A stretch of DNA of 64,000 nt from Eurosta solidaginis. Lineage: Eukaryota; Arthropoda; Insecta; Diptera; Tephritidae. The stretch covers positions 145,226,941-145,290,940 of the forward strand of contig NC_090320.1 of NCBI RefSeq assembly GCF_040869045.1, written 5' to 3'. This document shows, one piece after another, positions 1-11,340 of the stretch; the stretch's first letter is position 1, and each line of letters opens with the position of its first letter. Below the pieces are notes generated by a model. It had not been told where the DNA came from and did not search any database. It was given only the letters and a program-made list of their open reading frames with translations. The position numbers and the translations under genes were made by a program.

Positions 1-370
1 TCCAGCCACATAGAGCTATTCTTATGTCACCGACTGATTGCATATGAGTGGGTATGGCTTCACGAGATTTACCCCCAAGTTTAGATTTAATAAATGAAAT
101 AAAAGTATCTGTTAAATTTTCGTCACTGAAACCTTGAAGAAAATGAATTTTGTCTATAAATGATTCTAAAGCAAGTGGATCTCCACTATAATTTTCGCGT
201 ATGTTTGAGGGGCAAAAGCCAATGAAACTTTTCTTTTGTTCTAAAGTAGCCAATTCAAAAATATGCTTAAAATCGAAATAAATATAAGGTGAATTACGTT
301 CTTCTGCTTGGTTTTCTGAAGGCAATAATAAACTTGGTTTTGTATTAAAACTTTCTGAATTTTGAGAATT
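1..370 (-). pseudogene. LTR retrotransposon gag fragment (412/mdg1-like)
   Basis: Read on the minus strand, about 120 codons are open from near 370 to the window edge. They contain a gag-like stretch (SGDPLALESFIDKIHFLQ followed by FISFIKSKLGGKSREAIP), a pattern typical of the N-terminal capsid-like region of insect Ty3/gypsy Gag proteins. No start is visible and the fragment leaves the window. It looks like the same family as the gag remnant at 61276-61645, which carries the more C-terminal part. It lies in the probable 5' intron of Cand1. The family call rests on pattern recognition only. Confidence 0.5.
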
Positions 371-399
371 GAAATCGAAATATTCTTCGTCTGACTCAT

Positions 400-800
400 C
401 CTCAGGGATAGTTGCTAATTCTTCTACAGGAATTTTTTATTCACTCCTCCTCCGTCTTTTTCACTTCATTTATCTCCATCTTCGTCTCATTCTATCTCTT
501 TCTCAATCCCCTTCTCTCTTTTCTCTTCTCTCAATTTCTTCTCATTCTTCTGCATCCCTTATTGCCGGGTGGTACGTATTTTATTCCAGTCACAGTCCCA
601 GTCCCACTCCGAGTCTCAGTCCCAGTCCTAGTCCTAATCCCAGTCCCAGTCCGTCTCTGGATAATATATTACTCTGTACTAAAGCACTCATCAACCGCTT
701 TTATTTGATATCCATATTATATAAACACTCTCTAGGCATTCACTGGCCGACTTTTTGGCCTATATCTCGAGACCCTAGTCACCCAGGGGTATGAAAATTA
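400..800 (+). repeat. Polypyrimidine block, (CCCAGT)n block and one satellite monomer
   Basis: A CT-rich tract (about 431-575) is followed by a degenerate CCCAGT hexamer array (about 593-660) and a partial satellite unit with the phrase ggcctatatctcgagaccc. The same three-part module, nearly identical in the CT tract, recurs at 35405-37080 and in looser form at 43225-43570 plus 44511-44870. The open frames predicted across it are low-complexity Ser/Pro/Leu translations and are not believed to be genes. Confidence 0.75.
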
Positions 801-1144
801 CCCTCTACGCAACTAAAGACTCTCCTGAATTAAAAAAAATTTCATAGTACCTCTAAATCGCGGGCCCCCTCAGCGAATATACTCAGAAATGATTAAACTC
901 AGCATCTCTGCTTGCTTGACTCCACTGGTATGATTGCGCACCAATGATCGAACATGTTATACATAAGCATGTATGATCAAACGAAGGCTGGTGTAGAATA
1001 AATTCAAATCACGACAATCAGTAACGATTAGTTCGGCGTACAAACAATACTTTGAGAAATGTCAGACGACCAAGTGTTTGTGTTAGAACTAATTAATAAA
1101 AGTATTTACACCTTGTCGCCGCGACGCAAGGGCAGAAGTGTAAT
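801..1144. other. Unassigned stretch upstream of hAT remnant
   Basis: AT-rich sequence with no coding signal. It may hold the 5' non-coding end of the hAT element at 1145, but no terminal inverted repeat or 8 bp duplication was recognised. Confidence 0.4.
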
Positions 1145-1752
1145 ATGAATATATTATTAGAAATTATTAAAGACGACGGAACTATTTTGGAGGGTTATGT
1201 ATACTGCCGAACTTGCTCAAAACTAATTAAATATTCACCAAACCAATCGTCAAATTTGAGCCGTCATAAATGCTGCCAGTTACTGAAAGAAACTAAATGC
1301 TTAAAAACAGTTTCCACAGAGGATAAAAATACAACCATTTTTACGAGTATAGAATGTACAAGTGAAAATATGCAACCATTTTCGGCTTTTAGCGGTTCCG
1401 GGTTTATAAAGCTAACAAAATGGCGTATTAAAATCGGAGCAAAATATGGAGGTGTCGATGTTGAAGACTTACTTCCAGATCTCACAACTCTTTCGCGGAA
1501 GGCACAGAAGCTAGCAGATGAAAAAAGAAAAGAAATCAGTGGTGAAATATCCGAAATTGTTCAAAGCGGTGGTGCATCTGCCACAATCGACTTATGGTCG
1601 GATAAAAATATGCAAACGAATTTTTTGGGAGTTACCTTGCACTACCAAAGACATTTAAAATTATATGACGTCGTCTTGGGTATGAAGTCTATGGACTTCG
1701 AACGTTCCACCGGTGTTAACATTTTCAGCAAGTTGACTACTTGGTTTGGTGA

Positions 1753-1792
1753 GTTCGGAATAGACAATAGGTTAAGTTCGGAATAGACAATA
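1753..1792 (+). repeat. 23 bp tandem duplication causing hAT frameshift
   Basis: The 17-mer gttcggaatagacaata occurs at 1753-1769 and again at 1776-1792, an offset of 23 bp. Because 23 is not a multiple of three, this shifts the reading frame of the hAT transposase and explains why the open frame ends at 1786 while homology continues beyond. Confidence 0.9.
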
Positions 1793-2250
1793 TAAATGAG
1801 GTTAAATTCGTAACGAACAGAGGTTCAAACATAGTCAACGCTTGGGAAGATAATACTCGTTTAAACAGTAGCAGTCATTTGCTTGCAAATACTTTGGAAC
1901 ACTCGTTTAAGGAAACCGAAGAGCTGTCCGGGCTTGTATAATCTTGCAAAGACATTTTTAAATATTTTAAAAAAGCTAATTTACAACATCAGCTGAAAAC
2001 CTCTTTGAAAAGTGAATGTCCTACCCGCTGGAACTCAAATTTTAATATGTTTAAATCTATTGTAGACAACTGGTTCCAAATTAATGAAATACTTCAAGAA
2101 AAAGAAGAAACCCAACGAATGCTGCTAAGGAGTTAGTTGTCTTATGCAGTGATTTCGAAAATATATTCAAAAAGCTGCCAGTTTGCAGCTCTCCTCCATT
2201 ATGTTTCGTTATACCGTCAATTCAAAAAATTAAGAATCTTTGCGAGCCTA

Positions 2251-2798
2251 ATACTGTTTTCACACAGACGGCTTATTGAATAATAAAGGCAGTTTTCTAC
2301 ATTAAGACGCTTATTGAGCTCAATCTTCCCTACAAAATTCCAATCTATTATTATTTCATTAGTAGCTAATCGAATGCCTAATGAAGTCAAAAGCACAATG
2401 CAACTCTGTTGGCAGCGTTCCGCTTCCGATTCAGCTTCTTAGTTTTTGGTGTGCTCAGTGCTTAAAAATGTCATTTTTCAAAGCAAATGTCATTGTCTGC
2501 ATGGCGGAACGATACAAGGTGGCCGCATCGAATAGCTGATTATAACCTTTTTTATTTGATTTGATACATCAGCTACCGGCGCAGTACGATTTTGACATTT
2601 GTCCATCGAATTTACAAGTACATGGAATTTTTTTCGTTTGTAGGTATGTCACCATGCTCCCACCTTGTATCGTTCCGCCATGATTGTCTGTCTCATCCTG
2701 CATACTAATCGAGCAGTTACTTCTGTGTGAAAGCAAAAAATTTACGATTTCATTAGCAGGTGAAATGAGATCATTAAGTTTCTGTGTGAAAACAGTAT
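2251..2798. mobile_element. 548 bp inverted-repeat MITE inserted in the hAT transposase
   Basis: The ends are a perfect 18 bp inverted repeat, atactgttttcacacaga at 2251-2268 and its reverse complement at 2781-2798. The TA at each outer end could be the duplicated target of a Tc1/mariner-type insertion, which would make the element proper about 2253-2796. hAT coding homology stops just left and resumes just right of it, so this is an insertion younger than the transposase. It carries no coding frame and is itself interrupted by the MITE at 2500-2682. Confidence 0.8.
2500..2682. mobile_element. 183 bp hAT-type MITE with 8 bp target duplication
   Basis: The two ends are a perfect 23 bp inverted repeat (starting catggcggaacgatacaagg). 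The 8 bp attgtctg directly flanks it at 2492-2499 and 2683-2690. An 8 bp duplication and short inverted ends point to the hAT superfamily (P elements also make 8 bp duplications). It sits inside the MITE at 2251-2798. Confidence 0.9.
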
Positions 2799-2990
2799 AA
2801 AGATACTGATGTTACAGCTATGTTATCACTGCAAGATAACATAATTAAAAATGTTGACAACACTTGGCTTACGCATATCAAAAATTTTTCAATTTGAACA
2901 TCAAACATTTAATCATAGGTATTTTATATAAAGAACTACACAGCGCTACAAAAAATGTCCTATCTAAAACTTGTTATACTCGACCAATGC

Positions 2991-5221
2991 CTTAAAAATA
3001 TATCATCAAATGGATCAAGTATTTTTTTAGTGTTTTGCAGTATTATTTATAAACAGAAATTTTCTTTTTCTTTTCCAATATTCATAACAAGACCGCATTT
3101 CTTTATGTAATATTTTCAATCAAAGACTGAAATATGTATAAAAACAAATATCGTCAAATAGAAAATTTAGTGGTAGTGGAAATTTAAATCTAATGCATTG
3201 TGCCCAACTATGGTTATGGTTTAATTCAGCTTTGTCGTTGATAGCTTACAGGTTTATCTATCAGCCTTTAAAAGATACAAATATTTTATTTTCTTTTATA
3301 AAAAATTCTGTGAAAAGAAATTTATGTTTGCATAGTTGATATGTATGTATATATTCATAATACTGAAAGACTGAAATATGAAAATAAATATTATTTTGTT
3401 ACGTTAATTTCGCTTCTTACTATACTCTTCTACTTTTCTAGCATTGTCCAGTCACGGTTGCACATATTCATGCACATTGAGTCTTTCATTTTGCCTTTTC
3501 CTTCTGATCAATGTAATCGTTGTTGAATCAAACGAAGAAACGTCTGAATTGAGGAAAATTAATAAATACGCACATGCATGAAGCTGCAAGTGATTTGGTT
3601 GATTTCAAACAAATGGCGAGTATGTTCATTTGAACAAGTTGTATCGTTGAACTTGATCATGTTGCAGAATGAGAGCGAACTATGTTGTGTTCGAATTTAT
3701 CCGTTCTCTGTTAGGGTCCCGTTATTGGGACCCGTTATGTATATGAAAATAGAATGTAGGCACATGAACTGCCAATTTTCCACGGTTAAATAAAATCGTT
3801 TCAACGATCCAAAATAGTTGTGACACATTTGTCACGGCCGCCATGTAAACTGATTCTCGTCCCTCACGCTGGTTACTTTGTTAACTCCTCACATATACAT
3901 ACATACCGATGTATTAGGTTGGTTTACAGATGGTGCCGCTGATGCCTGCCCCCAGGTGGCATCATACCGTTTAAAATAAAATTGATAACAACAAACACAC
4001 TTTTAGGTTTTTAATTTAAATTTAAACTTGATAACTTTATTATTATAATATACACTTTCTTCACTCAACCGCGCTGTTCAGAATTCCGAATATAATTACA
4101 TTTAAGATGGCCGAGCCGTTTGTCAATTCTCTCATCTCAACGGCTCGACCATCGGAACGCCAGCTGATGCAGGGTTGTACTCTTGTTTGCTATGATGAGT
4201 TCATTGATGGGCTTAAGGCCAGTTCACATGTGTCATTACACCAGTTCGCGTGTGCCATTACAAGCGCAAGGCGCAAAACCCCCATGAAAGGCGCCCAAAA
4301 TTGCGAAAAGATTCCATCAAATAAATTTGGTGTCTTTTAAAAAAGTGAACATTTTTTTTCTACAAATCCGTACGATTTGTAAAATAATGGCCCATGTACA
4401 TGTTTTTATTTGTTTTCATTAATTTATCGCAGTCATCCAATTTTACATTTAAATCCAATTGAAGAACCACGTTTGAATGCAAATTGAGAACTATGATTTT
4501 CTTAATTCAAGAAATAGCATTTTTGATATTTAAAAAATGCCCTTTTTGTTGAGAATGCTATGATTCTCAAATTGAGCCACTTGAAACGAGCTTACAAGAT
4601 TTTTTGTCAGCTGATGCGAAATAAAAAACGATGCGACAATTATGATGTGCTTAAGTAGACTGATAACTTTATTTTTGACTTTCAGAATTCATGTTCAAGT
4701 TCATACCTTTCGCATATGAGAATGTATATGTATGCTTAGTACATAATTGGTAAATTTATTGTTTTACAAACTAACGACCGTTACCGTTATCGGTTGGCCT
4801 AATGCGACAAACTAAATTTATTTATTAATACCTTCAGCTGCTATAAGTATGCCCGACAAATTGTATGGTACATACATATGTACATATGTGCATACAGCAA
4901 TGCATATAATTACACAATAGAAATGTTACGTTGAATGCGGCGAATGATGAGAGAAGATGACTACGAAAAACGGTCTACGCACAGGCATATTTAACCTTTC
5001 CATGGGCATCACTGCTTAACCCTTAACACCACTGTTGAGAAGCAACGGTTGAAAATTTAAAAGTATGCTAGTTATGAACTTGAGCCCTAATGTAACTCAA
5101 GCCTAAATTTTTACTGGTGTTTATTTGTATATGTATAACAACATAAGCAACTAGTTTGCTCATAAACATTGTATGTATTTTTACTCCAATTTTATGTTTG
5201 TCAATTTCTTTCAAATTTCAG
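2991..5221 (+). other. Probable 3' part of a large Cand1 intron
   Basis: About 2.2 kb of AT-rich sequence without convincing coding potential; short open frames at 3341, 3578 and 4107 have no recognisable domains. A 7 bp-stem hairpin (gggtcccgttattgggaccc, near 3713-3732) and some self-complementary sequence near 4440-4600 were seen. It ends in a polypyrimidine tract and the AG at 5220-5221 that starts the first visible Cand1 exon. The intron assignment is inferred from the missing N-terminal exons. Confidence 0.6.
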
Positions 5222-8200
5222 ATTTTGGGCGTTTGTCTAGAATATTTGAGTTATGATCCCAACTACAACTACGAATCTGATGAAAGTCAAGGATGCCTGG
5301 CAATGGATACTGAAGAGGGCGAATATGCTGACAGTGAGGATTACAGCGATGATGACGATATAAGCTGGAAAGTTCGCCGTGCTGCTGCAAAATGTCTAGA
5401 GGCACTTATAACTACACGTCATGAAATGATTGAAAACTTTTGTCAAGATTTGGGGCCCGTATTAATTAACCGCTTTAAAGAACGGGAAGAGAATGTCAAA
5501 TCGGATATATTTCACGTTTATATAACTCTACTAAAAAATACTAAGTCACCCAATGCTTTGTCCCAAGACCCCCATTGCATGGAAGAAACCCCCCGCATTA
5601 TCGCTTTGATTCAAGATCAGCTGGCGGACATTATAAAATCTATTCAACCTTTGATGCGGGAACGATCCATGAAAACTCGCCAAGACTGTTTTTTTTTGTT
5701 ACGCGAAGTGCTTAATGTACTACCAGGAAGTTTGGGACCATATTTGGATGATATCGTTCCTGGCATAAGTTATACTTTAAATGATAAAAGCTCTACAAGC
5801 AACATTAAAATTAATGTATTGGGTCTTTTATATTCGCTTCTTGCAAGTCATACTCCTTCGTACCTCTTCCATCCGCATATTCCGGTTTTGGTACCTCTAA
5901 TCATTACCGCAGTATTTGATACGTTTTACAAAATCTCCACGGAAGCACTTCAAGTTTTACAGCAACTTGTAAAAGTAATGAGACCTTTGGAAGATTTCTC
6001 GATAGCTTCTCCCTCTACTTTAAGAATAAACACGTTTGTGGAGGAAATTTATTCTGCAACTTTAGAAAAGTTAATGACCACAGATATCGACCAAGAAGTA
6101 AAAGATCGAGCAATAAGCTGTATGGGCCAAATAATGGCAAATATGGGCGACTTTTTGATGCCACAAATAAAAACTTGTCTTCCAATCATGATGGAACGTT
6201 TAAGCAACGAAGTAACGCGTTTAAGTACCGTGAAGGCAATTTATATGATCGCAGCATCTCCTCTGCAAATAGATTTATCTTTGATAATAAAAGATGTTAT
6301 ACCAATTTTAGGATCATTTTTACGAAAAAATAACAGAGCACTTAAATTGCACTCCTTGGATTTGCTAAATAAACTGACAGAAAATTATTACCATGCATTT
6401 AAACCTCAAGTGCTACAGCTTGTAATTCTTGACATGAAGCCGCTTATATCAGACTCAGATCTACATATTGCTCAATATAGCTTAATACTACTATCGACAA
6501 CTGCTCAAAAGCAGCCTAAGGCTTTGGAGAGTATTCATGGGCAATTCCTACCAGCTGTATTAATGTTGATACGATCTCCTCTGTTGCAAGTAGGTAATTT
6601 TACTTCAGCTTTATTTTCTACAACTAAGTTTTATCATTAATTTTTAGGGCAGTGCATTATCTTGTACATTGAAACTTCTGCAAGTTTTAGTTCAAACGAA
6701 TATACCTGATTTGGACTACAATTCTTTGCTTAGCAAACTAATGGATCCGATAGTAATTGACAACGAGCAACTGAATAAACAGGCACATCATTCTTTAGCT
6801 AAGTGTATTGCAGCACTTACTTTAAAATGTCCATGGGAAGCTATTCCTTTAGCATCGCGGCTTCTTAGTTATATTAAAAATTCATCCGATTCGAGTGATA
6901 ATAAGCTGAGTTTTTGTCTTTTAACAATTGGTGAAATAGGTCGTAACTTTGACTTAAGCTCCATTTTTTCCTTGCCAACAACATTAATTGAATTTTTTGC
7001 CGCGAGTTCTGAAGATGTGAAAAGCGCCTCAAGTTTGGCTCTAGGTGCACTTGCTGTTGGTAGTATAAATACATACTTACCTCTTATACTCAAAGAAATA
7101 GAAGGACAGCCAAAGCGTCAGTACTTATTACTACACTCCTTAAAGGAAGTTATTTCATCGCTATCTTTTAGCAGTCATGGACTTTCTCAGCTGTTACCAT
7201 CTGTTCCATCCATATGGACGCAGCTCTTTAAACTCTGCGAGAGTTCGGAAGAAGGCTCGCGAAATGTTGTTGCGGAATGCTTAGGAAAGTTAGTTCTTGT
7301 TAATCCAGAAGAGCTTTTAAAATTGCTCCGGGAAGCCTTAAACTCGAGTAATGCAAACATGAGAGCAGTTGTGATATCTTCCATAAAATTTACAATATCC
7401 GACCAAATGCAGCCAGGTGACCATTTATTAAAACAAAATTTAGGAGAGTTTCTTTTATCGCTACGAGATCCAGAACCAGGCGTCAGAAGAGTAGCGTTGG
7501 TTACATTTAATGCAGCAATCCATAACAAGCCATCATTGGTACGAGAGCTCCTGCCTACTTTACTGCCTCTCTTGTATTCGGAGACAAGAGTTAAGGTAAG
7601 TTTGAACACTGCATTGAAAGCAAAATCTCAGAAAATTACATGATAAATTTTTAGAGTGAATTGATTCGGGAAGTCGAAATGGGGCCTTTTAAACATACAG
7701 TTGATGATGGATTAGATCTTCGTAAAGCAGCATTTGAGTGTATGTACACGTTGCTAGAACAAGGGCTCGATCGAGTGGATGTCAAACAATTTTTGGGACA
7801 TGTGCAAGTTGGCTTACGTGATCATTATGATATAAAAATGCTTACATATTTAATGACTGCTCGTTTAGCGGTTTTATGTCCAGATGCAGTTTTACAGCGT
7901 GAGTTGATGGTGTCGGCTGTATATTTTGATTTCTATAAGACATACAAATTTGTATTTAGAGCTTGACCAGTTTGTGCAACAGTTGCGGGAAACATGCACC
8001 TATAAGGTGAAAGCGAATTCTGTTAAGCAGGAATATGAGAAACAAGACGAGTTAAAAAGGTCTGCACTAAGAGCTGTTAGCGCTCTTTCACAAATTCCAA
8101 ATGCAGGTAAGAGCTAAAGCAGATATGTATGGATTGCTCGACTTTATGATCCTATTATATAAGGTCAAAACTACTAATATCAATGTCAATTTGAAGTAAT

Positions 8201-8371
8201 TTTTATATATTATCTAACATGGTCTATGTATGAATTTTAGATAAAAATCAACATATGACGGAATTTTTAAAAGCAATTAAGGATACACCGGAGCTGTGTA
8301 AAATTTATGACTGCGTTCAAAAAGACTCTAATTGTATAAGCACTGAGAGCTGTTCAATGGACCAAAGTTAA
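5222..8371 (+). CDS. Cand1: Cullin-associated NEDD8-dissociated protein 1 (CAND1), C-terminal three-quarters
   Basis: CAND1 is a HEAT-repeat protein that binds unneddylated cullin-RBX1 and exchanges substrate receptors of cullin-RING ubiquitin ligases in cytoplasm and nucleus. Five exons fit GT-AG rules: 5222-6589, 6648-7595, 7655-7898, 7960-8106 and 8241-8371 (stop TAA 8369-8371), 2838 coding bases or 945 residues, with phases that join without a break. Family signatures are YDPNYNYES followed by an acidic stretch (residues about 10-45), [37 protein letters not shown] at the first splice, [51 protein letters not shown], and [22 protein letters not shown] near the C-terminus. The animal protein is about 1,230-1,250 residues, so roughly 300 N-terminal residues lie on exons upstream of the window. 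The visible frame is intact and looks functional. Readings that continue through 6590, 7596 or 7899 are unspliced. Confidence 0.95.
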
Positions 8372-8397
8372 ATGTAAATTCAAAATTGTATCAACTG

Positions 8398-8408
8398 AAT
8401 AAAATAAA
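8398..8408 (+). promoter_or_regulatory. Cand1 polyadenylation signals
   Basis: Two overlapping AATAAA hexamers at 8398-8403 and 8403-8408 lie 27 bases after the Cand1 stop codon, a normal position for a short 3' UTR. Confidence 0.7.
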
Positions 8409-8409
8409 A

Positions 8410-9190
8410 CTCCTATTTTCAAATTTAAAATATGTTAGGTGAACGGCTTATGGATACACAAATGTTTGTTACGTATGTACGTTCGTTTATTAGTTTACTC
8501 CCGAACGTGAATATTTTCAAATGTAAAAACAAACTTCTGCTCACTCACACTCTCGTACGGTAGGTAGAGGCATGTCGTGCACAATTAAATCCACTTGCTC
8601 TATTTTTCTTGTATTTAAAAGTGTATAATTTCTGAAAAAAATGTGTCCATTTCAATAAAGTATGAAAATAAAATCTTAAAAATAATAATACTTGGAGGGA
8701 AAAGTCGCCGTAGTATTTTGGCTAAACGGAACGCGAAACTGAATTTCAAGAAATTTTACCAAAGCTCAGTTTTAAATGAAAGCCCATAGGTGCAAAGATC
8801 TTTCTATTTAACACATCGACAAGATTTTATTTATACTTACACTTATAACAAACAAAAGTTATTTTAAACAAAAACAATAATGACCCAAAATAATGACTGT
8901 GACTGCGAAAAAGAGGTACATAGGTATAAGAAAATATTTTGCTCTTAAGAAACTTGCTTTTCCCGTAACGTTACATACTGTAAGTGCACTGCCGACTAAT
9001 TATACTTTGCGACAGCAAAAAATACCTGTGAAGCCATACCGTTTTCCTAGTAGACCTCGAAAACCTAAGAATGACTACATACAAGATTTTCCCCGGAATC
9101 GTGAGTTACGGGTAAAAAACCGGTGTTCGTAACTTTCGGTCCTTAGAGTCTATAACTTTGTTGGTTATGTACCGAGCTCTCTACGCATCA
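8410..9190. other. Intergenic region downstream of Cand1
   Basis: No recognisable gene. A 79-codon open frame at 8893-9132 (plus) is basic and Pro-rich toward its end (KPYRFPSRPRKPKNDYIQDF) but shows no known domain, and I cannot call it a gene. Confidence 0.5.
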
Positions 9191-9240
9191 TATAAGAAGA
9201 TATTTAGACCTATCTAATAATATATATATATATATATATA
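9191..9240. repeat. (TA)n microsatellite, errantivirus insertion target, left side
   Basis: A run of TA dinucleotides abuts the left LTR at about 9239. A matching TA run abuts the other LTR at 28018-28060, so the provirus inserted into one TA tract and the usual 4 bp duplication (TATA or ATAT) cannot be placed exactly. Confidence 0.8.
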
Positions 9241-9890
9241 AAGGACTGAAGGTCCTTGAACAATAAAAAAATTAAAGGGCCAACTTGCCCTGCAATGAAA
9301 CACAGAAAAGTTAGATTTACAGTAATTTATTGAAATAGAACAAGCAGGTTAGTAGTCCACGATGCAACTGCCACTTTGATGCGCGCTGCTTCCTTATATA
9401 GAATTGTTGCTCTGCTGCCTTGGGGTGCGCAGTATTTGGTACGCTGGCTTAGGCCCTAGCTTCTCACGGTTAACATGCTCTGAGGGCATGTGCAAGTATT
9501 TCACAATCGTGTGAAACATTATTTGCTGACGCTACTGTCTGGCCCTGTTGGTATGATTCTTGTTGATCGTGTGAAACATAATTTGCTGACGCTACTGTGT
9601 GGCCCTGTTGGTATGATTCTTGTTAATGCGCAAGTATTTCACAATCGTGTGAAACATAATATGCTGACGCTACTGTCTGGCCCTGTTGCTATGGTTCTTA
9701 TTGCGTAAACATTAGTACGTGGTACTAATCATGAACTTGGTTTCCCACAGGTGTATATGATGAAATATCATTGGCCTTGAATTAGGGTGTTGGGTTGCAA
9801 AATGGTATGACTGCAATTATGCTGATATAGCGGCACGCGTACAGGTAGAGTGTGGGAATGGAATGTGTTGGGTGCCGCAGCGTGTTAACT
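9239..9890 (-). repeat. 3' LTR of errantivirus (about 652 bp)
   Basis: Near-identical to the interrupted copy at 18507-18726 plus 27585-28017; about a dozen differences were spotted by eye, roughly 2 percent. In element orientation it starts AGTTAACACGC and ends CCTTTA, resembling gypsy-group LTRs. The polypurine tract abuts it at 9891. It contains three copies of a 60-90 bp internal tandem repeat (about 9490-9690, phrase gctgacgctactgt); the open frame across that repeat is not a gene. Confidence 0.9.
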
Positions 9891-9903
9891 CTCCCCCTTT
9901 AAA
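9891..9903 (-). other. Polypurine tract of errantivirus
   Basis: On the minus strand the run AAAGGGGGAG lies directly before the 3' LTR, the expected primer for plus-strand DNA synthesis. Confidence 0.85.
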
Positions 9904-11340
9904 TATCTGCGTCCCGCAGATTAGATGGCGAAGGGGGTTTCTCGATCCTTGGACTAAGTCGGTTCTCGATTTTTATTTCGGGTAAGTGGATCCTTGCTGT
10001 GAGTTTCCTCCAGATAAACCAAATTAGTATCATAAGTAGTAGTAGTCCTGATCCCTCGGATAGCATAAACCAATTCGTCTCAGACTTAAGGAGTTTCAAT
10101 ATTTTCAAGTTGTCTATTGCCATTTCATGTACCAGATCGAGGTTTAAAGCCATGGTGTGGTTCGTGACACTAGTTAGGATTGGTGGGAGCACCTGAACTC
10201 CTGAGGTTGTAATGCTTGAATATGTCTGGTTGTTGATCACTATCGTCTCATTTTCTACCTGTAGAACATAGGATCCGTTAAGATTAGCAGTGGTTTTACC
10301 TGAAGTTATGGTACCAACGAAATTGTCCAGGAAAATTGTATCCTCTTTGATTATTTCGATGGTGGATGCGTTGCTTGTTAAGTAAGGACAACTTGTTTCT
10401 CCGCCCTTGAGGAGGCGCGCCAAACAACCGACCTCCGGTAATAATTCCAAGGATTTCCTTTCGCATACCATTGCAGAGGATAGGTGAAAGCAATCTCCCT
10501 TTATGCCATACGTCTTGCGTTTGCTTGAATAGTTTTGTAGGCCAATTCTATCCGGTGGCCCCTCCGAATATTAGCTCGTGTAATAAGATGGTTGAATCTT
10601 TCTTCTGTGACTTTAGGCAGAGATAAAACATACAGCAATAGCGTGTTGTTAGTGTAGATCGAGGGTTTACTATACTCGATGGCATTACTGTATGGAAGGT
10701 TGTCGATCTCGCTGGTTAACTTCTTCCTTGCTTAAAAGATTACTGTTGACGATGCCAGCCTTGACCATTTGGCAGGCGCGTATCAGCTCGTTTATATCTT
10801 CCTTCAGGATGGTTATTTTACTTTGGACATCTTGTTCGAGCCTTTCCCTGGTTCTCCGCTCAACGACGTCATTTGTTATCGTCAAAATGGTGTTTAGCTT
10901 CTGCAATAATTCGTTAGTTTTCTTGAAGATTGCGTTATTTACCTTGTATTGTCTGTTATTATTTTAATTACGGGAGTTCTCGTTGCTGAGGACCTTATCC
11001 CAGTCGGTGGCATCTGGTGATCCAGCTACCCATTTCCAGGCAGACCCTATCCAATTAATGGATCGCTTCGATCTCGCAAGGTTGTGCCCTCTTAGCTCGT
11101 TTAAGTGCATGTGAATTCTATTTAGTTGGAACAGTAGTACCTCCGTTGTTGTTGTTTCATTGAGGTTGATTAATAAACGCTCCAGTTGAGCCGTTGCCAA
11201 GTCATAGCGCTCCAGATCTATTATGTGAATGAGCTTAAAGTGTCCATCGATGATCCAACCGTACCCATCTCGTATAGAAGCCAATGGTGAGTCTATTTTA
11301 AATATCTCATAAGAGTGCGCGGTTGCGCAGAGGCAGATGC
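9899..11340 (-). pseudogene. Errantivirus envelope glycoprotein remnant
   Basis: Three open pieces in different frames (10964-11284, 10685-10906, 9899-10471) together resemble insect errantivirus Env (baculovirus F-like fusion proteins). The first holds a furin-type cleavage motif RSKR followed by a hydrophobic fusion-peptide-like start. The last holds an Asn-rich (potentially glycosylated) ectodomain piece, a membrane segment around LLLLMILIWFIW and a short basic tail. Frameshifts and stops separate the pieces, so no functional envelope can be made. Confidence 0.8.

Larger units (their letters stand above)
1145..2990 (+). pseudogene. Broken hAT-superfamily transposase (Hermes/hobo-like)
   Basis: The first 213 codons carry an N-terminal BED-type zinc finger (CRTC and a following H/C pair at residues about 20-45) and then the start of the RNase H-like catalytic core (ATIDLWSDKNMQTNFLGVTLHY, where the D of DLW fits the first catalytic Asp). 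After 1786 homology continues in other frames with several stops: VTNRGSNIVNAW near 1815-1850 (matches the second conserved block) and LKTSLKSECPTRWNSNF near 2000-2045. The frame break coincides with a 23 bp tandem duplication at 1753-1798. The coding region is then interrupted from about 2251 to 2798 by an inverted-repeat element and resumes at about 2800 (DTDVTAMLSLQDNIIKNV). The C-terminal dimerisation region was not found. It is dead as a transposase and lies in the presumed Cand1 intron. Confidence 0.85.

Noticed and set aside
369..794. 141- and 98-codon frames rich in Ser, Pro and Leu
   Set aside because: They lie in the polypyrimidine and CCCAGT repeat that recurs at 35400; they open with non-ATG codons or inside the repeat and show no domain.
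4107..4340. 77-codon frame as a first exon of Cand1
   Set aside because: The sequence does not resemble the conserved CAND1 N-terminus and has no suitable donor in frame.
7187..7609. 140-codon minus-strand frame
   Set aside because: It is the antisense of Cand1 exon 2, whose plus-strand frame is strongly supported.
8893..9132. Small basic protein gene
   Set aside because: No promoter, domain or codon-usage support; kept only as a note in the intergenic entry.
9490..9708. 72-codon frame with three internal repeats, also at 27616-27834
   Set aside because: It is the translation of the triplicated block in the two LTRs, not a gene.
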